Shown in pieces: positions 1-9,312 of a DNA stretch of 64,000 bases. A program made the translations under genes and the position numbers. The notes beneath the pieces were generated by a model. The model was not told the DNA's origin and did no database searches. It saw nothing but the letters and a program-made list of their open reading frames with translations. Origin of the DNA: Dactylococcopsis salina PCC 8305 (GTDB lineage: Bacteria; Cyanobacteriota; Cyanobacteriia; Cyanobacteriales; Rubidibacteraceae); the NCBI RefSeq assembly GCF_000317615.1, contig NC_019780.1, positions 2,563,840 to 2,627,839 of the forward strand, read 5' to 3'. The first letter of the stretch is position 1. Every line of letters starts with the position of its first letter.

Positions 1-660
1 AATCTCGATCGGTTCTTTGGGGCGTTTGATATTTTTGAAGAAGTATTCTGTCAGTCGAATTGAGGAACAAACAAAACGAACGGTGTTTTCATTTTCCTCA
101 GTTTGTTTAGTTGCAGATACCCCAAAATTTGCTAAAGCGCGGTCTAGCTTTTCTTCGATCAATGGCGCAAGTTCAGCATCTGTCGCCCAATTGATGCTCC
201 CATAAGGCTTATTGTACTTATTCCGTCCCAGACTGACATATCCATCGCCATGAGTAAAACCAATCAACCAAGCGACATCAGGGTTTAAATCTGGAATGGA
301 AATTGCTTTTGCTGTTCGACTTTGAAGGGGATGAAGACTGGTTTCATCTGCTGGGAGTTGCGTAGGAATCCCCGCTAAAATTTTGGTATTGTGCAGCAGT
401 CGATCGCCCGATTCCAGTTCTCCTACTTGTTTCCAGACATAATCCCCATTAGCTGAACTTAAAACCGCCATGCGATGATTCTCCGTTGCTTGAGGATATG
501 TTCCATTGGTTTCGATTTCTCGAACATCTTGGATTCCTTGATCGAATTTATCCACCACACGACGGAAACCCAGAGGAGTTTGCACCAGATCGCCCACTTT
601 AACCTCTTTAATCGCCACCAACCCTCTTGCGGTATGAACTAAAGCATATTCTGGTAAACA
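1..660 (-). mobile_element. Intein with LAGLIDADG-type homing endonuclease (partial)
   Basis: The in-frame insertion begins with the Cys codon at 658-660, directly after the extein residues GNIRR. The splicing N-domain (CLPEYALVHTARG...VGDLVQTPLGF), a TENHRMAV block-B-like motif, and a dodecapeptide motif LIGFTHGDGYVSL at about 225-265 are visible. The endonuclease's second motif and the C-terminal His-Asn splice site would lie upstream of base 1. At least 220 residues are present, consistent with a large endonuclease-bearing intein rather than a mini-intein. Confidence 0.85.
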
Positions 661-1482
661 GCGCCGAATATTTCCAGCCACCACTGTTGCTGCTGCTTCA
701 TCAATCAACAAACAACATTCTTCTGCGTTGAGTTTTCTTCCCTGCGCTTGGTTAAGAATCTTTGCTAAACGGGGATATAATTCGGGAATTTTAACGGGAT
801 TCGCCACACCGCCAAACCCTTTGAGTCGCTCTCCTGCTGGTCGAACATGACTCGGATCAATGATAACTTTAACTTCTGTCGCTAAATCTTCGTTACTCGC
901 CAGTTCTAAAAGTGCCTGATAAGATTGTACCCAGCCTTGACGAGAGTCACCAATAGTAATTCTGACTGCTTGGGGATTATTAATTTTAACGGTTGTTTCT
1001 TCTGAGCGAGCTTCAGGTAACACTGTTCCAATTTTCCCATCGATCGAAACCTGAAGACAATTCCGCAGCGTGGGCAATTGCTTGATATACTTTTCTTCAA
1101 GGACAGCACCCGTGCCACACCCCATCATTGCTAAATCCATCATCAAGCCAAACGCTCGCCAATCAGTAACATTGGTGGAAGTGCAATTATAAGCGCCAGA
1201 ATAGTTTTTGGGGTTTTCTAACCATTGGGTTCCCCCCACCCAAAGCCAACGTCCAGCAGGAAGGCTTTTTAAGTGGGTCATGGTTTCGGTGATCAATTCC
1301 GCTTCGGCGGCGGTGAGTTGACCTAGCTTGACTAATCCATCAACGCATCGATCGCGCACCTGTTCCCAAGTTTCTCGTCCTTTTTCTGTCCGTCTGCTAT
1401 AAGTCCGAAAAAACACAGGGTTTGCCACTGGTGCGGTTTCTGGAAAATTTGTCGATTGTTTACGTGCAAGCTCTCTAACCAT
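1..1482 (-). CDS. nrdJ: Adenosylcobalamin-dependent (class II) ribonucleotide reductase, 5' part, with intein
   Basis: The open frame runs from an ATG at 1482 to the window edge (494 codons, no stop), so the 3' part lies outside. Residues 1-274 resemble class II ribonucleotide reductases, which reduce ribonucleoside triphosphates using adenosylcobalamin (SLPAGRWLWVGGTQW, YNCTSTNVTDWRAFG, AAATVVAGNIRR). At residue 275 a Cys starts a typical intein: block A CLPEYALVHTARG, a block-B-like TENHRMAV, and near residue 407 the LAGLIDADG-type homing endonuclease motif LIGFTHGDGYVSLG. The insertion point follows GNIRR in the catalytic domain, a known RNR intein site. The intein C-terminus and the rest of the enzyme are not visible. 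Product identity is secure by motif recognition; protein splicing activity is inferred. cobB in the same window fits a B12-using organism. Confidence 0.88.
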   Translation of the reverse strand, partial: MVRELARKQSTNFPETAPVANPVFFRTYSRRTEKGRETWEQVRDRCVDGLVKLGQLTAAEAELITETMTHLKSLPAGRWLWVGGTQWLENPKNYSGAYNCTSTNVTDWRAFGLMMDLAMMGCGTGAVLEEKYIKQLPTLRNCLQVSIDGKIGTVLPEARSEETTVKINNPQAVRITIGDSRQGWVQSYQALLELASNEDLATEVKVIIDPSHVRPAGERLKGFGGVANPVKIPELYPRLAKILNQAQGRKLNAEECCLLIDEAAATVVAGNIRRCLPEYALVHTARGLVAIKEVKVGDLVQTPLGFRRVVDKFDQGIQDVREIETNGTYPQATENHRMAVLSSANGDYVWKQVGELESGDRLLHNTKILAGIPTQLPADETSLHPLQSRTAKAISIPDLNPDVAWLIGFTHGDGYVSLGRNKYNKPYGSINWATDAELAPLIEEKLDRALANFGVSATKQTEENENTVRFVCSSIRLTEYFFKNIKRPKEPIEI

Positions 1483-1882
1483 AATTCGGGAATATGACTT
1501 GATAAATTTCTCTTTCAATTAAGACTGAGATTCTTATCTTAATTAATTCTCACGGAAGGGTAAAGGTGTTAGAAAAAGTGTTGCGATTCCTTTAAAGCTG
1601 CGCTATAACAAGCAGGAGTATCCTTCTATATTTAGTCATAGCCTGTCACGGTTGGCGACAGATCGTTCACTAGGGGTTGCTGAAAAAGTCCATTGGTTGG
1701 TTAAGTAAGGCAAGTTGCCTTAGGCAAGAGGCAAGTTGCCTTAGGCAAGTTGCCTTAGGCAAGAGGCTTGCATGCAATATGCGTGACGATTGAACAATCA
1801 ATGAACTTGCATTTTTATCTGAACTGAATCGCCTCAAATCCTTATTTGGTAAGACTTTCAGTTTTCTTGACTCAAGCCCTAA
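1483..1882. other. Intergenic region between nrdJ and thiL
   Basis: About 400 bases between nrdJ and the 3' end of thiL. The first half (1483-1679) is AT-rich, presumably carries the nrdJ promoter, and shows no recognisable RNA gene. The second half (1680-1861) is one copy of the GGCAAG-core interspersed repeat. No small ORF is convincing. Confidence 0.6.
1680..1861. repeat. Interspersed repeat, GGCAAG-core family, copy 1
   Basis: Starts with CTGAAAAAGTCCATTGG and ends with CCTTATTTGGTAAGACTTTCAG-like sequence. The ends are short imperfect inverted repeats (CTGAAA / TTTCAG). The core is a variable run of GGCAAGAG and GGCAAGTTGCCTTA units, followed by a conserved arm containing GTGACGATTGAACAATCAAT. 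The same arms recur at 4129-4379, 32444-32633 and, more diverged, 33543-33735. Confidence 0.8.
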
Positions 1883-2887
1883 CTACCAATGCTGAAAACT
1901 CTGGTTTAAGTCCAGATCAGAGTCCGATAATTTAATCTCAGGTTCGATCGAAACTTCTCCGATAATTTTCCCTGAGTTCCCCAATTTTTCCTGCAATTGT
2001 TCCGCTGCGTGACGCGGGAGGGTTAAAACTAATTCAAAGTCCTCTCCCCCGTATAACGTCCATTTTCGCGCCTCTTCTGGAGAAACCCACGATCGGACAG
2101 CCAACGGAATCGGAAGCGCCTCAGCGTCGATTTTTGCGCCGACACCGCTCGATCGAGCAATCTGAATAATTGCATCTGCCAAACCATCACTACTATCCAT
2201 TCCCCCCACCCGAAATTCTGGCAAAATCTCCCTTAAAATCGGGGGAACATCTAAACGCGGTTGTGGTCGTTGGTGAGCCTTAATCAACTGCTGAAAACTC
2301 ACCGTATCTAATTCCTGTTGACGTTCAGGGTGCAATAATAACTCCAACCCAGCGCGAGACGCACCATGATCCCCCGTCACAAAAATCACATCCCCAACTT
2401 TTGCATCTTGACGACGAATCACCTGCTGGGGCTGCACTTCTCCCACTGCGGTTATGGAAATGGTAAGTAGAGAAGAGCGAGTGACATCTCCTCCCCACAA
2501 TACCGTTTGATACTGTTCTAAACAACTACTTAATCCCTGATAGAGCCGTTCTACCCATGATACAGGAAGCGTGCCAGGGAGACTTAAACCCACTGTAATC
2601 CCGAAAGGGGTTGCTCCCATTGCCGCTAAATCCGATAAATTCGCCGCCACTGCTCGCCATCCCACATCTTCGGGGGATGTGGTGTAAACATTCGGTTGCG
2701 CCATGCCATCGCTAAAATGAACACCATCCACTAAAACATCAGTAGTGATGACAAGGGAGTGATCGCTCCTGTGATTAATGACAGCAGCGTCATCTCCAAT
2801 TAAATGCGACGGACAAAACTGGTGTAGTATTTTTAACAGACCTTGTTCTCCGATCGCAGCTACAGTTAAATTAGCTTCTGGTTTCAT
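1883..2887 (-). CDS. thiL: Thiamine-monophosphate kinase ThiL
   Basis: A 334-residue protein of the PurM/ThiL ATP-dependent kinase fold that phosphorylates thiamine monophosphate to thiamine pyrophosphate in the cytoplasm. Recognisable family motifs are IGDDAAVI near residue 30, TTDVLVDGVHF near 50, the LSDLAAMGATP block near 85, WGGDVTRS near 150, and MDSSDGLADA near 230. Length is normal for ThiL. Its ATG lies inside the end of the upstream cyclophilin gene (17 bp overlap), so the two are probably cotranscribed and translationally coupled. Confidence 0.93.
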   Translation of the reverse strand: MKPEANLTVAAIGEQGLLKILHQFCPSHLIGDDAAVINHRSDHSLVITTDVLVDGVHFSDGMAQPNVYTTSPEDVGWRAVAANLSDLAAMGATPFGITVGLSLPGTLPVSWVERLYQGLSSCLEQYQTVLWGGDVTRSSLLTISITAVGEVQPQQVIRRQDAKVGDVIFVTGDHGASRAGLELLLHPERQQELDTVSFQQLIKAHQRPQPRLDVPPILREILPEFRVGGMDSSDGLADAIIQIARSSGVGAKIDAEALPIPLAVRSWVSPEEARKWTLYGGEDFELVLTLPRHAAEQLQEKLGNSGKIIGEVSIEPEIKLSDSDLDLNQSFQHW

Positions 2888-4049
2888 TGTCGCGGTTGGC
2901 AGTTCTTGGGGAGGCTTGAGGACGTTCTAAGTTTTCAATTCCCTTCACCACACGAGCAGAGATGATTTTGTCTCCCTCTTGCATATCTTCTAAAATTTCA
3001 TCTCCTTGGACAGCGTAACCAAATATGGCATAACGTCCATCCATGAAATTAAATCCTGGAGGAGTCAGTTCGCTATCGAACTTAAAGAAGAAAAACTGAG
3101 AAGAACCGCCATTGGGATCACCGCTCGGACGTGCGATCGCTACTGCTCCATTGGCAGAAAAGGGCAAAACTGGCTGTGCTTTGTAGCGTCCGATTTCTTC
3201 GAGAGTTGCGCCATAAACAGGCTTTTCATCCCCTTGTACCAAAATTTCTAAAGGAATGGAACGATATTCTCCTGTTTCGGGATTGATAAAACCTTGTTCG
3301 GGTCCTGGGGGATCACCCGTTTGTACCGCAAAATCATTAACGCGGTTCACCTCTAATCCATCATAGAAGCCTCGATCGACCAAATCCACAAAATTTCCCG
3401 CCGTAATCGGGGCGCTATACCCATCCACAACCACAGTTAAATTCCCTTCGCTGGTTTCTACCTCAACCGTCGCTCGTCCTTTTAATCGTGGTAAATCAGC
3501 ATATTCTTCGGGAATGGAGAACGGAAACTCCTCCACAAACAACGCTTCGAGATCGTCCAGTTGTTCGAGGATATCACGGCGAACTCGCCAAATTTCCTCT
3601 AAATTCCGTTGATCCACTACTTCCCGTAATTCGTTGATATTTTTCTTAATTTCTGGAATTAAGGCTTTAGCTTCCTCACGATTTTGTTCGGGAACACCAG
3701 CTAATAGTTCCTCTGTTTTATTCGTTAACATCCGATTCGCGTTTTTCAAATCACGATTAATCGGACCCCAACGTTTCCCTCGCAGTTGGAAGCCAATATC
3801 CTCCATGCTATCTTGTAACTTTCGCGCGGGATAGTTTTCAAAAGGGAGGGCATAACGTAATAATGCAGTAGGGTCAGTAATCGCCTCCCCTTGAGCGAGA
3901 ACACTCTCTCGCTTCGGTTGTTTGTCTTCTTGCGATCCCCCCCAGAAGTTCCACCAAGCGCCACTGAGTCCAATGGAAAGACTCAGCAATAACAGGGTAA
4001 TGATACTGGTTTTGAACAGGGGTTCTAGCCATTTTAACGGTTTCAACAT
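2871..4049 (-). CDS. Lumenal cyclophilin-type peptidyl-prolyl isomerase (TLP40/CYP38-like)
   Basis: 392 residues. An N-terminal hydrophobic segment (about residues 12-32) looks like a signal/anchor. A helical region with PsbQ-like character follows (about 55-190), then a cyclophilin domain from about 200 (VEVETSEGNLTVVVDGYSAP, FVDLVDRGFYDGLEVNRV, GGSSQFFFFKFDSELTPP, FMDGRYAIFGYAVQG). This order matches plant TLP40/CYP38 and cyanobacterial homologues, which assist photosystem II assembly in the thylakoid lumen. The active-site Arg/Phe pattern is altered, as is common in this subfamily, so isomerase activity is uncertain. It lies directly upstream of thiL and overlaps it. Confidence 0.85.
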   Translation of the reverse strand: MLKPLKWLEPLFKTSIITLLLLSLSIGLSGAWWNFWGGSQEDKQPKRESVLAQGEAITDPTALLRYALPFENYPARKLQDSMEDIGFQLRGKRWGPINRDLKNANRMLTNKTEELLAGVPEQNREEAKALIPEIKKNINELREVVDQRNLEEIWRVRRDILEQLDDLEALFVEEFPFSIPEEYADLPRLKGRATVEVETSEGNLTVVVDGYSAPITAGNFVDLVDRGFYDGLEVNRVNDFAVQTGDPPGPEQGFINPETGEYRSIPLEILVQGDEKPVYGATLEEIGRYKAQPVLPFSANGAVAIARPSGDPNGGSSQFFFFKFDSELTPPGFNFMDGRYAIFGYAVQGDEILEDMQEGDKIISARVVKGIENLERPQASPRTANRDNETRS

Positions 4050-4128
4050 ACTTTAACTTGGGCAAATATAACACCTCAACTTTAATGTACACGCTCTCTC
4101 GTCCCCATATCAAACCGATTAGCGCCTC

Positions 4129-4379
4129 CTGAAAAAGTCCATTGGTTGGTTTAGTAAGGCAAGAGGCAAGAGGCAAAAGGCAAGAGGCAAAAGGCAAAAG
4201 CAAGTAGGTTGGGTGAAGTTTACGAAACCCAACACCAATCAGCAAGAGCCAAGAGGCAAGAGGCAAGAGGCAAGAGGCAAGAGGCAAGAGGCAAGGTGCG
4301 TGACGATTGAACAATCAATGAACTTGCATTTTTACTCATATCTTAATCGCCTCAAATCCTTATTTGGTAAAACTTTCAG
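4129..4379. repeat. GGCAAG-core repeat, copy 2, with nested GTAGGTTGGGT hairpin
   Basis: Left arm CTGAAAAAGTCCATTGG, an array of AGGCAAG/AGGCAAA heptamers, then the arm with GTGACGATTGAACAATCAAT and a right end TATTTGGTAAAACTTTCAG. At 4203-4243 a copy of the unrelated GTAGGTTGGGT...ACCCAACACC hairpin repeat is inserted into the heptamer array, so the two families nest. Confidence 0.8.
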
Positions 4380-4456
4380 CTTCCCAACAGCAAAACCCAA
4401 TTAGACAGGGACGAACCATTGTCCGTCCCTAGAAATGTCAATCCTAAATTTTTTAA

Positions 4457-4528
4457 CTCCCCAGGCAGGATTCGAACCTGCGACTAATCGGTTAACAGCC
4501 GACCGCTCTACCGCTGAGCTACTGAGGA
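4457..4528 (-). tRNA. tRNA-Asn (anticodon GTT)
   Basis: 72 nt. Reading the minus strand: acceptor 5' TCCTCAG pairs with CTGGGGA plus discriminator G, D arm GCTCAGCGGTAGAGC, anticodon loop CTGTTAACC with GTT, and T arm GGTTCGAATCC. The 3' CCA is not encoded. All four arms fold by inspection. Confidence 0.96.
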
Positions 4529-4639
4529 TTGTTTGAGTTACTTCGTTTGTAACGCTCTATCATTATAAACATAGGATTTTGATCTTGGCAAGGGCAAATC
4601 GAAATTTTTTTTGTACCTAAAATGTCTCTGAGTTGATAG

Positions 4640-4900
4640 ACTGTTTTGAACTCTCCACGGACTAAAATCGCGTGGATTCCAATCGAAACAACTCAATGGA
4701 TTCAAATCACAAATCGAGTGTTAGAAAGGAGTCTCCCGAAGCCGGAGCGAAGGGAGGATGGCACGTTCAAAGATGCCCTACAGACCTTGGCTAAACGAAA
4801 GTCTAGCTGTATCTCTACTTTTTTAATAAGCCTGACGGGTTTTTCACCATCTTTGGGCCTCGTCTATTATAGCAGACACAGAGGACTTTAGTCCTCTCTT
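4640..4900. other. Structured remnant, possibly the end of an IS200/IS605-like element
   Basis: Intergenic segment rich in stem-loops. TGAACTCTCCACG...CGTGGATTCC at 4648-4680 resembles the subterminal hairpins at right ends of cyanobacterial IS200/IS605 elements. A second pairable stretch, TCTCCC...GGGAGGA, lies at 4731-4757, and a perfect GAGGACT/AGTCCTC hairpin at 4882-4897. A nominal 81-codon ORF covers the region but has no recognisable protein features. Reading this as a decayed TnpB element with its guide-RNA scaffold is inference only. Confidence 0.3.
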
Positions 4901-5070
4901 GCCATTTCTCTGATTGGCGTTGAGAATATACATATTACTCTGATATTAGCGCAACTTATTAGAAGTGATTTAGGTGTTAGGAAACTATTAACTTTTATAA
5001 AATAAGTAGTTTGGAACTATGATCGTTTAGCTATCTTAAACTAATTCTTAGTCAATCTAGAACGTGAGTG

Positions 5071-5808
5071 ATGTACAAGTATTTACTAAATCTTACCCTC
5101 CCTTTATTGCTCTTGAGCTTAACTAATCTTCCTGCAAGTCAAGCGCAAGGTCAGCCCGAAAGAAGAGTATCACAAGAACCAAATCAAAGTTTACCGATTA
5201 ATGAAGATTCTAGTGCCGAAAGACAAGCTCCCACTGTCACAATTAAGTTGTTAGGAGAAATCAACAATGATACTGTAGGCAATTTAGTCAATCTTCTTAC
5301 TCAGCTGTCTAATCAAGGCATTGAAGATGTATTATTAGTGATTAACAGTGGTGGTGGAAAAGTTAAAAGTGGCATGATGGCTTATGAATATTTAAAGAAT
5401 CTTCCTATCAACTTACATACCCATAATATAGCTATGAGCAGCTCCGCAGCTTCATGGATTTATTGTGCAGGTGATAAAAGAACGGCTTCTCCAAATTCTT
5501 ATTTTACCCTTCATTATAGTACCACGAATCCTGGTAGGCAATACAGTCACCACCAAGCCGAAACAATCTATGAAGATATGAAAAACGACAGTAATTTTAT
5601 TGAAGAAGTTACCGAATCATGTACAAACTTGAGTAAGGCTGAAACGGTTAGAGCTTTAGAGCTAGAAACCTTATATACAGCATCAGAAGCCATTGATATA
5701 GGATTGGCTGAAGAAATAGGGTTTCCCAGTGAAATACTAGGTCAAAGTTGTTATCTATATTTGATTGATCAGGGTAATAAAGTGAGCTTTAGAGATGCTT
5801 GTCCTTAA
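5071..5808 (+). CDS. Exported ClpP/SppA-fold serine protease-like protein
   Basis: About 245 residues. An N-terminal signal peptide (YLLNLTLPLLLLSLTNLPASQAQ) is followed by a ClpP/crotonase-like domain: VTIKLLGEIN, LLVINSGGGKVKSGMMAYEYL, the putative nucleophile in AMSSSAASWIYCAG, and the putative His in FTLHYS. This order of oxyanion glycines, Ser and His is that of Clp-type peptidases, but cytoplasmic ClpP has no signal peptide, so this one probably acts in the periplasm or lumen. Start choice: GTG at 5068 and ATG at 5071 are adjacent; ATG is taken. Substrate unknown. Confidence 0.75.
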   Translation: MYKYLLNLTLPLLLLSLTNLPASQAQGQPERRVSQEPNQSLPINEDSSAERQAPTVTIKLLGEINNDTVGNLVNLLTQLSNQGIEDVLLVINSGGGKVKSGMMAYEYLKNLPINLHTHNIAMSSSAASWIYCAGDKRTASPNSYFTLHYSTTNPGRQYSHHQAETIYEDMKNDSNFIEEVTESCTNLSKAETVRALELETLYTASEAIDIGLAEEIGFPSEILGQSCYLYLIDQGNKVSFRDACP

Positions 5809-6144
5809 TCTGAATTTAACCGTTATTTATTTTGTCTAAGCAGTTGTGCATAATTAATTGCCTATATGCCTATATTGTGAGTCTATGCTCTCGTAACACA
5901 AAATTTTTGATTTACCACTATATGTCAATAATTTTGCATGGGTGCTTCTAGTAAATCTTTAGTAATAGTTAAGGGAGCTTTTGTACAGTCAAAGTAACTT
6001 TTAAATTCCCCTATTAGGGGGATTTTCTTATTGTTATTAACAGGAATTTAACATTAATTAAAAATACGGGAATCTGATATAAGTTTGGCGTAGAAGTCTA
6101 TTAATCCAGACAGAAACCATTTACTTCCACTTTTCTATTTGGGT
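5809..6144. other. Intergenic region with one terminator-like hairpin
   Basis: AT-rich spacer between two convergent genes. Apart from the CCCCTATTAGGGG hairpin at 6003-6029 nothing is recognisable; no ORF above 30 codons looks coding. Confidence 0.5.
6003..6029 (+). terminator. Probable Rho-independent terminator
   Basis: CCCC-TATTA-GGGG stem-loop followed by GATTTTCTT, downstream of the ClpP-like gene and between convergent genes. It sits almost 200 bp after the stop codon, so assignment to that gene is tentative. Confidence 0.45.
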
Positions 6145-6639
6145 TTACTGCCCATTTTCTTGGTTAGAACTATTAGAGTCATCTTGCTTTAACTCTTCAT
6201 CTTCTAAATTTATGATTAATTTATTGGTAATTTTGATTGCTTGCTTAACCATATCATCAACAGGATCATTTATCAAAGCATTACCACCCCATCTTCTTTG
6301 ACTCTTTTGTTTCATAGGATCAACATTACTGTTCGCTAGAATTCCATGTAAAACTACTATTGACATTAGCTCTCTTTTATTAATTCCACTTCTTAGTCCA
6401 TCGTCACTAGGGAAAGCAGACTGATTTTCAGCATCTTGAATAAAATTACTAGGAGACTGAATGTTAAATTGCAACCCATTCTCGTACGGAGATTGAGCAT
6501 TAACTGAACTGAAGTTACCCCAAGTAATTGACACACTTATAAAAAGGAGAAAGCAAGATAACATCAACAAAAATTTTTCTCTTGCCAATTTTTGCAATTG
6601 TGCCAGTCTAAAGAAAAGAGCTTTTCCAAAATTATTCAT
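6145..6639 (-). CDS. Hypothetical exported protein
   Basis: 164 residues, not recognised. A hydrophobic segment at about 24-42 (FLLMLSCFLLFISVSITWG) followed by NAQS looks like a signal peptide with a cleavage site near residue 49. The mature part is Asn/Ser-rich with an acidic tail (EDEELKQDDSNSSNQENGQ). No catalytic motif is visible. It is an isolated gene, convergent with the ClpP-like gene. Confidence 0.55.
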   Translation of the reverse strand: MNNFGKALFFRLAQLQKLAREKFLLMLSCFLLFISVSITWGNFSSVNAQSPYENGLQFNIQSPSNFIQDAENQSAFPSDDGLRSGINKRELMSIVVLHGILANSNVDPMKQKSQRRWGGNALINDPVDDMVKQAIKITNKLIINLEDEELKQDDSNSSNQENGQ

Positions 6640-6929
6640 GATATTAGTTACGATAATGAATTAAGTTTTATTAATGAGTGCGACTAATCTGCGATCGGTT
6701 GTCAATGAATTAGATATTATATCCCGTCAGTTTCTGGAGTGGTTACAATTTTTGTCCTGTACTTAACACTGACACACAAATCAATTCAAATTATTTCCCT
6801 GATTCTAAAAGACCTAAACAATTCATGTCAACTAAGAGCGTTGTACAAGGAGCAAACTTGTTCAAAAAGTTAAACGATCTCAGCTACTATTAAGTAACAG
6901 TCGTACTAGGAAATAACTCTCCTACAATT

Positions 6930-9080
6930 ATGGTCAGTTACCTTTTAGAAGTTGGCACTGAAGAACTCCCTGCTGATTTTGTTGAAAGCTCGATCGAGCA
7001 GTGGAAAACCCTGATTCCCAACCGCTTACAAGAACAATTTTTAACTTCAGAAACCTTGGCGTTTTACGGAACACCGCGTCGTTTAGCGGTGGTGATTACG
7101 GGGCTACCCGAAAAACAGCCCGATCGAGAAGAGGAAGTAAAGGGACCGCCGGCGAGTGCTGCGTTTAAAGACGGAGAAGCAACGAAAGCAGCGCAAGGAT
7201 TCGCTAAAAAACAAGGGGTGGCGATCGAAGACCTCGAAATTCGCCCCACAGACAAGGGAGACTTTGTTTTTGTCAAAAAAACCATTATTGGTCGTCCCAC
7301 TGCCGAGATTTTGCAAGAATTAACCGCACAGTGGATTTTTGGACTAGAAGGAAAGCGCTTTATGCGTTGGGGAGATGGCGATTTGCGCTTCCCGCGTCCG
7401 ATTCGCTGGTTAGTCACGCTGTTAGATGAACAGGTGTTATCTGTGGTTTTAGAAAATGGATCAGAGACGATTGCAAGTGGAAATGTTTCTTGGGGTCATC
7501 GGGTGTTGTCACCGCGCCAGATTCCGATTCCTACTCCCGAACAATATGTCAAAACCCTAGAAGAAGCACAAATTATTGTTGATCCTGAACAGAGAAAACG
7601 CTCGATCGCGCAACAAGTCCAAACCGAAGCCAAAGGGAAAGGAGGATATGCGATTCTCGATGAAGACTTACTCAACGAAGTCACCAACCTCGTAGAATTT
7701 CCGTTTGTCATCATCGGGAAATTTGACGAAGAATTTCTCAACCTTCCTCCCGAAGTCATCACCACCGAAATGATCTCTCATCAACGGTATTTTCCCGTTT
7801 GGACAGACGAAACCGCTCAAGCGCTTCTCCCCTACTTTATCACCGCCGCCAATGGTGATCCTGAAAAAGCAGACATCATCACCAGAGGAAATGAACGAGT
7901 GATTCGCGCTCGTTTAGCGGATGGTCAATTTTTCTACAATGCTGATTTAAGTCAACCCTTAGCAGATTATATCCCCCAACTGGATACCGTTACCTTCCAA
8001 GAAAAACTCGGATCAGTGGGAGAGAAAGTGAAACGGATTGAAAACTACGCGCAATGGGTATGTGAACAATTAGCGCGATCGGACTCCGAGAAACAGCAAA
8101 TCCAACGCGCCGCCCAATTGTGTAAAGCAGACTTAGTAACGCAGATGGTGGGAGAATTTCCAGAATTACAAGGAATTATGGGGGAAAAATACGCCCTCGC
8201 CAGTGGTGAAGATAGAGTTGTCGCCAGCGCCATTGCTCAACATTATCTCCCAAAAGGGGTTAATGATGCTCTTCCTGATCAAATTATCGCCCAAGTCGTC
8301 GCCATTGCCGATCGAACCGATACTTTAGTCAGTATTTTTGGTTTAGGAATGATTCCCAGTGGTTCATCTGATCCCTTTGCTCTCCGTCGCGCCGCCAATG
8401 GTATCATCAGCATTATTTGGGGATATGATCTCCCCCTCAACCTCAAAACCCTTTTACAACAAGGAGTGACTGACTTTATCAACACCTTTGGGAAAAGCGA
8501 ACATACCGTTAATCTCCTTTCCCAACTCCAAGACTTTTTCTTGCAACGGATACGCACCCTTTTAGCAGAGAAAAATATTGATTATGATCTGATCAACGCC
8601 GTTTTAGGGGAAAACGATCCAGAATATACCGAACGGGCGTTAACCGCTGTGTTAGACGTACAAGCAAGAGCGGAATTTTTGCAAGAAATACGAAATAATC
8701 AAACCTTAGATGCCATTTATGAAACCGTGAATCGTTCCACCCGTTTAGCCGCGAAAGGAACATTAGACAAGCAAACCCTTGATCCACGAGGATTGATTGA
8801 TCCGAATTTGTTTGAGCAAAACTCAGAAAAAGCCTTCTATGAGGCTTTAATCGCCCTTTTACCGAAAACCGAAGCGAGTCGGGAACAACGCAACTATGAG
8901 CAATTAGTGGCGGGATTAGTCGAAATTGCGCCAACTGTTAGTCGTTTTTTCGATGGAGAAGAAAGTGTTTTAGTCATGGCGGAAAATCCTGCAATCCAAC
9001 AAAATCGGTTACATTTGTTGGGATTATTGCGAAATCATGGGCGAATTTTGGCAGACTTCGGACAAATCGTCAAAAACTAA
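6930..9080 (+). CDS. glyS: Glycyl-tRNA synthetase beta subunit
   Basis: 716 residues, the normal size of the beta subunit of the bacterial alpha2beta2 glycyl-tRNA synthetase. The start [18 protein letters not shown] is diagnostic. Other family blocks are [53 protein letters not shown] and [14 protein letters not shown]. It binds tRNA-Gly and works with GlyQ, which is not in this window. It stands alone; a repeat array starts at its stop codon. Confidence 0.97.
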   Translation: MVSYLLEVGTEELPADFVESSIEQWKTLIPNRLQEQFLTSETLAFYGTPRRLAVVITGLPEKQPDREEEVKGPPASAAFKDGEATKAAQGFAKKQGVAIEDLEIRPTDKGDFVFVKKTIIGRPTAEILQELTAQWIFGLEGKRFMRWGDGDLRFPRPIRWLVTLLDEQVLSVVLENGSETIASGNVSWGHRVLSPRQIPIPTPEQYVKTLEEAQIIVDPEQRKRSIAQQVQTEAKGKGGYAILDEDLLNEVTNLVEFPFVIIGKFDEEFLNLPPEVITTEMISHQRYFPVWTDETAQALLPYFITAANGDPEKADIITRGNERVIRARLADGQFFYNADLSQPLADYIPQLDTVTFQEKLGSVGEKVKRIENYAQWVCEQLARSDSEKQQIQRAAQLCKADLVTQMVGEFPELQGIMGEKYALASGEDRVVASAIAQHYLPKGVNDALPDQIIAQVVAIADRTDTLVSIFGLGMIPSGSSDPFALRRAANGIISIIWGYDLPLNLKTLLQQGVTDFINTFGKSEHTVNLLSQLQDFFLQRIRTLLAEKNIDYDLINAVLGENDPEYTERALTAVLDVQARAEFLQEIRNNQTLDAIYETVNRSTRLAAKGTLDKQTLDPRGLIDPNLFEQNSEKAFYEALIALLPKTEASREQRNYEQLVAGLVEIAPTVSRFFDGEESVLVMAENPAIQQNRLHLLGLLRNHGRILADFGQIVKN

Positions 9081-9228
9081 ACGTAGGTTGGGTGGAGGAA
9101 ACGTAACCCAACATCAAACGTAGGTTGGGTGAAGGAAACGCAACCCAACAGCAAACGTAGGTTGGGTGAAGGAAACGCAACCCAACATCAAACGTAGGTT
9201 GGGTGGAGGAAACGTAACCCAACAGCAA
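9081..9228. repeat. Tandem array of GTAGGTTGGGT hairpin repeat (4 units of 37 bp)
   Basis: Four near-identical 37-bp units, each ACGTAGGTTGGGTG(G/A)AGGAAACG followed by (T/C)AACCCAACA(T/G)CAA. Each unit is an imperfect inverted repeat (GTTGGGT / ACCCAAC). The array starts at the base after the glyS stop codon. There are no unique spacers, so it is not a CRISPR array. Confidence 0.9.
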
Positions 9229-9310
9229 TATAAATTCAGCCCCCTAACCCCCAATCTTGGGGGAACTTAAACTACAAAACTTGCTTGAGTTCTTGTAATT
9301 GTTTTTCTGA
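9229..9310. repeat. Duplicated segment: CCCCC hairpin plus PIN-gene fragment
   Basis: AATTCAGCCCCCTAACCCCC hairpin, then 36 bp (9275-9310) matching an internal piece of the adjacent PIN gene (9604-9639) with one mismatch. The same composite recurs at 10100-10225 on the other side of the toxin-antitoxin pair. Confidence 0.8.
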
Positions 9311-9312
9311 AA

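Noticed and set aside
3874-4314. Minus-strand 146-codon ORF with [13 protein letters not shown] repeats
   Set aside because: It is the translation of the GGCAAGA heptamer array running into the cyclophilin gene in the wrong frame.
6675-6767. 30-codon ORF starting MSATNLRSVV upstream of glyS
   Set aside because: Too short, no ribosome-binding site and no recognisable feature.
7064-8934. Minus-strand ORFs opposite glyS
   Set aside because: Shadow frames; glyS is complete and conserved along its length.
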